Assembly (NCBI RefSeq): GCF_900186835.1
Contig: NZ_LT906448.1
Span: forward strand, 992,001-1,056,000
Source of the DNA: Pasteurella dagmatis
GTDB taxonomy: Bacteria > Pseudomonadota > Gammaproteobacteria > Enterobacterales > Pasteurellaceae
Reading direction: 5' to 3'
Length of the DNA: 64,000 nt
The notes below the pieces were generated by a model. That model made no database searches, had not been told where the DNA came from, and saw only the letters and a list, made by a program, of their open reading frames with translations. Within the stretch, counting starts at the first letter, position 1; each line of letters opens with the position of its first letter. This document shows positions 58,628 through 64,000 of the stretch, in pieces. A program made the position numbers and the translations under genes.

Positions 58628-59815
58628 ATGACGGATATCAATACAGTCCTCGCCGAGCTGAAACGTGGTGTAGATGAAGTGCTTTCAGAAGCTGATTTAA
58701 TCGAAAAATTAAAAGAAAATCGCCCTTTACGCGTCAAATTAGGTGCTGATCCAACTGCACCCGATATTCACTTAGGACACACTGTTGTATTAAATAAATT
58801 ACGTCAATTCCAACAATTCGGACACGAAGTTATTTTCTTAATTGGCGACTTTACAGGTATGGTTGGAGATCCGTCAGGTAAAAATAGCACTCGCCCACCG
58901 CTTAGTCGTGAAGATGTGTTACGCAATGCCGAAACTTATAAACAACAAATCTATAAAATTTTAGATCCGCAAAAAACTCGTATTGTATTTAACTCAAGCT
59001 GGTTAGGTGAATTAGGCACTGAAGGTATGATTCGTTTAACCTCTAACTATACAGTTGCACGTATGTTAGAGCGTGATGATTTCAAAAAACGCTTTGCTAA
59101 CAATCAACCTATTGCGATTCACGAATTTATTTATCCATTATTACAAGGTTATGACTCCGTTGCATTAGAGGCTGATATTGAGCTTGGTGGTACCGACCAA
59201 AAATTCAACTTACTTGTAGGGCGTGAATTACAAAAATCAGCAGGTCAAAAACCACAAGTGGCTATCACATTACCATTACTAGTGGGGTTAGACGGTGAAA
59301 AGAAAATGTCAAAATCACTTGGTAACTATATCGGTGTGACTGAAACACCAAGTGAAATGTTTGGTAAAATTATGTCGATCTCTGATGATTTAATGTGGGA
59401 TTGGTATAACTTGCTTTCATTCCGTCCATTAACTGAAATTGAGCAGTTAAAACAAGAAGTAGAAAATGGTCGCAATCCACGTGATGTAAAAGTACTGCTA
59501 GCAAAAGAAATTATCTCTCGCTTCCACTCTAATACAGATGCAGAAGCTGCAGAACAAGAATTCATCAATCGCTTCCAAAAAGGTGCAATACCTGATGAAA
59601 TGCCAGAGTTTACTTTTGAAGGCGAAATGGGATTAGCAAACTTACTCAAAGAAGCAAGCTTAGTTGTATCAACTTCTGAAGCAAACCGCATGGTTCAACA
59701 AGGTGGTGTGAAAATTGATGGTCATAAAGTAGAAGATGCAAAATTAATTATTTCAACAGGTACCTCAGTTTACCAAGTTGGAAAGCGCAAATTTGCTCGA
59801 GTCACCATAAAATAA
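58628..59815 (+). CDS. tyrS: Tyrosyl-tRNA synthetase
   Basis: Class I synthetase charging tRNA-Tyr. 395 residues, the shorter-insertion TyrZ-like type found in Haemophilus. HLGH (about 48-51) as HIGH signature, GGTDQKFN substrate loop, KKMSKSLGN (about 232-240) and a C-terminal S4 RNA-binding domain (from about 335). Single gene with a strong terminator. Confidence 0.96.
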   Translation: MTDINTVLAELKRGVDEVLSEADLIEKLKENRPLRVKLGADPTAPDIHLGHTVVLNKLRQFQQFGHEVIFLIGDFTGMVGDPSGKNSTRPPLSREDVLRNAETYKQQIYKILDPQKTRIVFNSSWLGELGTEGMIRLTSNYTVARMLERDDFKKRFANNQPIAIHEFIYPLLQGYDSVALEADIELGGTDQKFNLLVGRELQKSAGQKPQVAITLPLLVGLDGEKKMSKSLGNYIGVTETPSEMFGKIMSISDDLMWDWYNLLSFRPLTEIEQLKQEVENGRNPRDVKVLLAKEIISRFHSNTDAEAAEQEFINRFQKGAIPDEMPEFTFEGEMGLANLLKEASLVVSTSEANRMVQQGGVKIDGHKVEDAKLIISTGTSVYQVGKRKFARVTIK

Positions 59816-59840
59816 TTTTCTTTTGAATATGACCTTATCA

Positions 59841-59874
59841 ACGAGGTGTGCATAATCAGCCACCTCGTTTTTTT
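59841..59874 (+). terminator. Terminator of tyrS
   Basis: ACGAGGTG / CACCTCGT 8-bp stem with a 12-base loop and a long T-run, 26 bases after the stop. Confidence 0.85.
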
Positions 59875-60022
59875 GACTTTTCTTTTCATTATTTTTATAA
59901 AAAATAATTTTTGAATATTTTTCAACCTTAACTTGCATTATAATTAAACAAAATTACAATATAATTGACTCAATAAAATCATAAAAATGATTACCTGTCC
60001 TTAGTAAAAAGGAGATTCATAT

Positions 60023-62518
60023 ATGAAATTAAGCAAGTTATCATTCAAAAGAACATCAATAAGCACTCTAATTGGAGTTATACTCTTTAACCTACCTTTA
60101 AGTGCTCCAGCATTCATTGATGAAAAAATTAATGAGGCAATAAGCAATATTAAAAAACTTGAGGCCGCAACAGAGTACAACAAAATAGAAGTAAAAAATA
60201 CACCAAGTAGTTTCGGTCTTAATGAAGATGACAAAGGGTTCGTTACATTTAATGTTCATTACAATGCTGACAGAAACTATGCGGTTTATTCCAACCATAA
60301 CCCTCATACAGTACGAGTACTTAATAAAGTCCACTTAGAAAGCTGGGCTGAAGTACTTACTAGCCGTCACGGACATCATATTAAACACCTTTATTTTGTT
60401 GAAAACGAAGGAAAAATATTAGGAACAGCAAACAATGCCAATGCGATGACCATTTACGCCCCTAATGTCTATCTCCATAATAAAAAAACTGGTGATATTG
60501 TAGGTGAAACCTATACACCTTTAGTAATGTTAAACCTCTATGAGAACCCAGAAAATAGTGTAGTTGTACTTGATAACGAAGGTTCTATATCCACTCTTAA
60601 AGCTGACCCTGTTGCCTATATTTCTGGAAAAAATATATTTATGATCAATAGAGAAGGGGCAATCATAAAATCACCAACAACGTATGCATTTTATCTTTAT
60701 GCAATAAACACTACGTATTTTAAAAATGCAGGAAAAATAGAAGGTAAATCGAAAAATGAGATAACTTCTCCAGAATTATATGGTGAAAATAGCGGCATTA
60801 TAGATAATGGTTTATCTCTCAATGCAGATAAAGGTGATTTTTTTAATACTGGGATAATAAAAAATGACCTTAGTTTAGCGAAAACTTCTAATGCCGCTGA
60901 ACTTTTCACCTTACACTTACAAAATGGTACTGTTGAAGGTGATGTTAATATAGCCGATCGGCAAGCACGGACCAAAGTTGTGATCAACTCAAAAAGTAAT
61001 ATTACAGGAAATATTAATGCTCACGGTCCTGATGATATTTTAAAACTCCTTGAAAGAGGAAGCCTTTCAGATCCTAATAAATTTAAAGGCTTTGAACACC
61101 TTGCTTTGGAAGGTGATTGGGTACTTGATGATGCAGAATTACAATTCACTAAATCAGTCATTATGGAAAAAGGGACATTACGTCTGAATGGTGGGCAGTT
61201 AAATTCACAACGTATTTTTAACTCCACAGAAGCTGATATTATTACCAATAAAGATTATCTGTTTAATGGTTCATTAATTAATGAAGGGCGATTACTCTTC
61301 TTATCTGACAATAAATCGCATCATACACTCACTGTTTCTGATGATTACCAAGGATCTGGTAAAATCGTTATGCGTGTCAATGTGGGAACTGAACCATTAA
61401 AACATGATAAGTTAATTATTAATAATCAAGCCACAGGATCTACTGCAGTAGAAATTGTTAACCCTGATTCCACTCTTGAAAAACAAATGAAAGGCAAAGC
61501 AAAACTGATTGAAACACAAGGTTCATCTGAAAATGCCTTCTACTTAGTGCAAAATAAATTTGGCTCATATAAATATTATCTCTCCCCAATGAGTGAAAAT
61601 AACCAAGTGAACTGGTATTTATATCAGCTGAAGCTTATCCGAAATGAAATAGGTAACTTGGCATCGTCTATCTCAGCGGGACAACAACTCTTTGCATTTT
61701 CTTATTATGATCGTTTAGGTGCAACAAAAATAGAGCACAAAGATCGTCTTTGGACTCGTATGTTCTACAATCGCCATAAAAATGGCTTAATCAATAGTGA
61801 CATTAAAACTACTAGTAATTCTTATGGATTGCAAATCGGTTATGATTTTGGCGATGTGATATTCAATGATAAACAGTGGAAATATGGCACATATATCAAT
61901 TTAGGTATGGATAATGCTAGATCACAATCAGCATCAGACGATGAGCAAGCTAAAAGTAAATTGAAAGGCTACGGTGCTGGTTTATATGCATCTTTAGAGC
62001 ATTCAAATTGGTATGTAGATAGCTGGTTAGGATATAACCATTTTAAAACGAGAGTGACTTCACCAGAAAGCCGAATTAACTACTCAATGAATGCTTTCCA
62101 AACCTCTATTGAAGCGGGTTATCAATATATTTTACCGCATAATTGGACTTTACAACCTCAATTCCAAATTATTTATAGCCATTTATCTAAACCGTCATTC
62201 AGTGAGTACAAACTAGATGGTAGAAAAAATCTCACAACTAGAATGGGCGTACGTTTATCAACACCACCAACTTTATTTGCGGGAGGTAGTCCATTTATTG
62301 AATTAAACTGGCTACATAATAAAAATCGCACAGGTGTATCTACTGATGGAGAAAATTTCTATGTTGCAGGAAACCGCGATTTAAAAGAAGTTAAAATTGG
62401 TTTAGATAGTATGAAACTTGGTACTAATATATCCCTTTGGGGAAGCTTTACGCATCGTTTTGGTAAAGATAGATATCGTGATAATTCGGTGAGTTTAGGT
62501 ATAAGTTATAAATTCTAA
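60023..62518 (+). CDS. Type V autotransporter
   Basis: 831 residues. A signal peptide (about 1-30, ending near APA), a passenger of about 530 residues rich in short beta-helix-like repeats (Asn-rich turns such as NEGKILG, NEGSIST, NAGKIEG, NEGRLLF), and a C-terminal 12-stranded barrel (about 570-831) ending SLGISYKF with terminal Phe. No protease catalytic triad (GDSGSP-type) or Arg-Gly-Asp is seen. AAGGAGA lies 7 bases before the ATG. Adhesion or surface binding is likely, but the passenger resembles no family I can name. Confidence 0.85.
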   Translation: MKLSKLSFKRTSISTLIGVILFNLPLSAPAFIDEKINEAISNIKKLEAATEYNKIEVKNTPSSFGLNEDDKGFVTFNVHYNADRNYAVYSNHNPHTVRVLNKVHLESWAEVLTSRHGHHIKHLYFVENEGKILGTANNANAMTIYAPNVYLHNKKTGDIVGETYTPLVMLNLYENPENSVVVLDNEGSISTLKADPVAYISGKNIFMINREGAIIKSPTTYAFYLYAINTTYFKNAGKIEGKSKNEITSPELYGENSGIIDNGLSLNADKGDFFNTGIIKNDLSLAKTSNAAELFTLHLQNGTVEGDVNIADRQARTKVVINSKSNITGNINAHGPDDILKLLERGSLSDPNKFKGFEHLALEGDWVLDDAELQFTKSVIMEKGTLRLNGGQLNSQRIFNSTEADIITNKDYLFNGSLINEGRLLFLSDNKSHHTLTVSDDYQGSGKIVMRVNVGTEPLKHDKLIINNQATGSTAVEIVNPDSTLEKQMKGKAKLIETQGSSENAFYLVQNKFGSYKYYLSPMSENNQVNWYLYQLKLIRNEIGNLASSISAGQQLFAFSYYDRLGATKIEHKDRLWTRMFYNRHKNGLINSDIKTTSNSYGLQIGYDFGDVIFNDKQWKYGTYINLGMDNARSQSASDDEQAKSKLKGYGAGLYASLEHSNWYVDSWLGYNHFKTRVTSPESRINYSMNAFQTSIEAGYQYILPHNWTLQPQFQIIYSHLSKPSFSEYKLDGRKNLTTRMGVRLSTPPTLFAGGSPFIELNWLHNKNRTGVSTDGENFYVAGNRDLKEVKIGLDSMKLGTNISLWGSFTHRFGKDRYRDNSVSLGISYKF

Positions 62519-62530
62519 TCCACTATAAAA

Positions 62531-62565
62531 ACTGACCGCCTAATAAAAGTGCGGTCAGTTTTTTA
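62531..62565. terminator. Bidirectional terminator with uptake-sequence arm
   Basis: ACTGACCGC / GCGGTCAGT 9-bp stem flanked by A and T runs. The right arm is part of an exact AAGTGCGGT. It separates the autotransporter and convergent truB. Confidence 0.85.
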
Positions 62566-62599
62566 TTAATTTATTCAAAAATGCTTTCGAATTTTTGCC

Positions 62600-63520
62600 T
62601 TAATTTTGTGTAACCAAACGCTGAGGACGAATCACATTATTGCGATCCACTTCCGCTACACCTAAAAAACGATTTTCCGCAGAAAACAACCGCACTTGAC
62701 CATAAAGCTGCTGAACATTATCAAACCTGACTCGTTGACCAAAACTAATCGCCTTGCTTTGTTCGTCCGTTAGGCTTAGAACTGGTAACTTTGCAACCGC
62801 ACTGTCCACCGGCAATAAATGCTGATCGAGCAGTGCAAGATCTTGTTTCTCGGCTAGCTCCTGTAAATGCTTCCAATCCATCATGGCTTCAACTGGATAA
62901 TCAGCGACCCCAGTACGACGCAATACTACCACGTGGGCACCACAACCTAAATATTCACCTAAATCATCCACTAGAGTGCGAATATAAGTTCCTTTAGAGC
63001 AATGTATATCCAAAGTTAGATAAGGTGCATTGTATTCAATGAAGTTTAATTCAAAGATCATAATTGGACGGGCATCACGCTCAACTACAATGCCTGCACG
63101 CGCATATTCATACAATGGTTTGCCTTGATGTTTCAACGCCGAAAACATTGTCGGTACTTGCATTAAATCGCCACGAAAATGTGGCAATGCAGCAAGAATA
63201 TCTTGCTCTGAGACATTCACTTCCCTGCTTTCAACCACTTGCCCTTCTGCATCAGAAGTATCCGTACGCTCACCCAATTTTGCTGTCACTTGATAACGCT
63301 TATCCGCATCTAATAAAAACTGTGAAAACTTAGTTGCCTCGCCCAAACAAATTGGTAGCATACCTGTTGCCAATGGATCTAATGCTCCCGTGTGTCCTGC
63401 TTTGTTAGCTTGAAACACCCGTTTGACCTTTTGCATAATATCATTTGAGCTCATCCCTTGCGGTTTATCGAGCAAAAAAACGCCGTCAATATCACGTCCA
63501 CGTTTACGAGGTTTTGACAT
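62600..63520 (-). CDS. truB: tRNA pseudouridine-55 synthase TruB
   Basis: Makes pseudouridine 55 in the T loop of tRNAs. 306 residues. [15 protein letters not shown], the catalytic Asp48 in [15 protein letters not shown], and the [14 protein letters not shown] segment mark it; a PUA-like C-terminal domain follows. Its ATG overlaps the rbfA TAA by one base (TAATG), so translation is coupled. Confidence 0.97.
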   Translation of the reverse strand: MSKPRKRGRDIDGVFLLDKPQGMSSNDIMQKVKRVFQANKAGHTGALDPLATGMLPICLGEATKFSQFLLDADKRYQVTAKLGERTDTSDAEGQVVESREVNVSEQDILAALPHFRGDLMQVPTMFSALKHQGKPLYEYARAGIVVERDARPIMIFELNFIEYNAPYLTLDIHCSKGTYIRTLVDDLGEYLGCGAHVVVLRRTGVADYPVEAMMDWKHLQELAEKQDLALLDQHLLPVDSAVAKLPVLSLTDEQSKAISFGQRVRFDNVQQLYGQVRLFSAENRFLGVAEVDRNNVIRPQRLVTQN

Positions 63521-63927
63521 TATTTTTCCTCTGATACCACTTCATCTTCATCATCAATATGACGTTCTTTATCTTGGCGAACAACACTGGTTACCAAATT
63601 AGACATACGCATTCCTTCAATTAAAGAGCGGTCATAAATAAAACGAATTTCAGGTACGATGCGTAAACGCATTGCTTTACCTAATAAACTACGAATATAA
63701 GGCGATGCTTTTTCTAATCCTTTCATTCCAGCTTCAATTGCGGATTCGTCATTATCAAATAAGAAAGTGACAAAGACCTTTGCATATGCAAGATCGCTTG
63801 ATACTTCAACATCAGAGACTGTTACCATACCAATACGAGGATCTTTGACTTCACGCTGTAAAATCACCGCAATCTCTTTTTGAATTTCTTGTGCAACACG
63901 ATCACTACGTTTAAATTCTCTTGCCAT
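63520..63927 (-). CDS. rbfA: Ribosome-binding factor A
   Basis: KH-domain 30S assembly factor needed at low temperature. 135 residues from the ATG at 63927 ([16 protein letters not shown]), with AAGGA 7 bases upstream; a start at 63942 would add five residues. The C-terminal tail is acidic. In relatives infB lies just upstream, outside this window. Confidence 0.95.
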   Translation of the reverse strand: MAREFKRSDRVAQEIQKEIAVILQREVKDPRIGMVTVSDVEVSSDLAYAKVFVTFLFDNDESAIEAGMKGLEKASPYIRSLLGKAMRLRIVPEIRFIYDRSLIEGMRMSNLVTSVVRQDKERHIDDEDEVVSEEK

Positions 63928-64000
63928 TTGCTTTTCCTTCATTTTTTATTAAGGCGTGTATTTTGGCATAAATACCATATTTTTAATACAAATAACTGAA

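Overview
The window is an AT-rich chromosomal stretch of a Haemophilus-type Pasteurellaceae. The 9-mer AAGTGCGGT (reverse ACCGCACTT), the core uptake signal of the H. influenzae subclade, recurs throughout, often as inverted pairs acting as terminators. Several gene blocks match H. influenzae from memory: prc-proQ-letAB, potABCD, ureABCEFGD, zevAB, nrdR-ribD-degS and rbfA-truB. No search could be run, so the species is left open (H. influenzae / H. haemolyticus group is the best guess).

Layout. 1-7.3 kb: a cut-off secreted protein, tail-specific protease Prc, RNA chaperone ProQ, and the LetA/LetB envelope lipid-transport pair. 7.6-16.7 kb: peptidase T, a spermidine/putrescine importer with two tandem substrate-binding proteins, cytidine deaminase and seryl-tRNA synthetase. 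16.8-19.5 kb: an AT-rich pair of membrane glycosyltransferase genes.

19.6-26.4 kb is accessory and defence-like: a tandem AAA+ ATPase gene split in two by an exact 14-bp tandem duplication, a small deoxynucleotidase-like gene, and a PP2C phosphatase-McrB-McrC operon whose two restriction genes carry in-frame repeats. 26.5-31.8 kb is a complete urease operon. 32.2-34.2 kb is a second accessory block: a protein joining an FtsK-gamma winged helix to leucine-rich repeats, a small broken or bicistronic ORF pair, and a WYL-domain regulator. The split AAA+ gene and the FtsK-gamma/LRR gene share the inverted repeat CGACA-N5-TGTCG at the same place in their promoters (44 and 49 bp before the ATG), which suggests one regulator, perhaps the WYL protein, controls both blocks.

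34.3-64 kb is mainly housekeeping: uvrB, tRNA-Asn, a Ca/Na antiporter, zinc system ZevAB, EttA, MetF behind MetJ boxes, a YdgA-family protein, TrhP, the nrdR-ribD-degS-yfbR operon, a uracil-DNA-glycosylase-like protein, transhydrogenase pntAB, sfsA, tyrS, and truB/rbfA. Within it lie a very large TonB-dependent receptor and an autotransporter. The receptor has a Fur-like box at its start, and a near-identical box past its 3' end drives what looks like a short, C-rich, Fur-regulated small RNA.

Most worth following up: the 14-bp duplication that splits the AAA+ gene, the shared operator, the FtsK-gamma/LRR fusion, and the candidate Fur-controlled sRNA beside the receptor. I found no CRISPR array, insertion sequence, rRNA or prophage.
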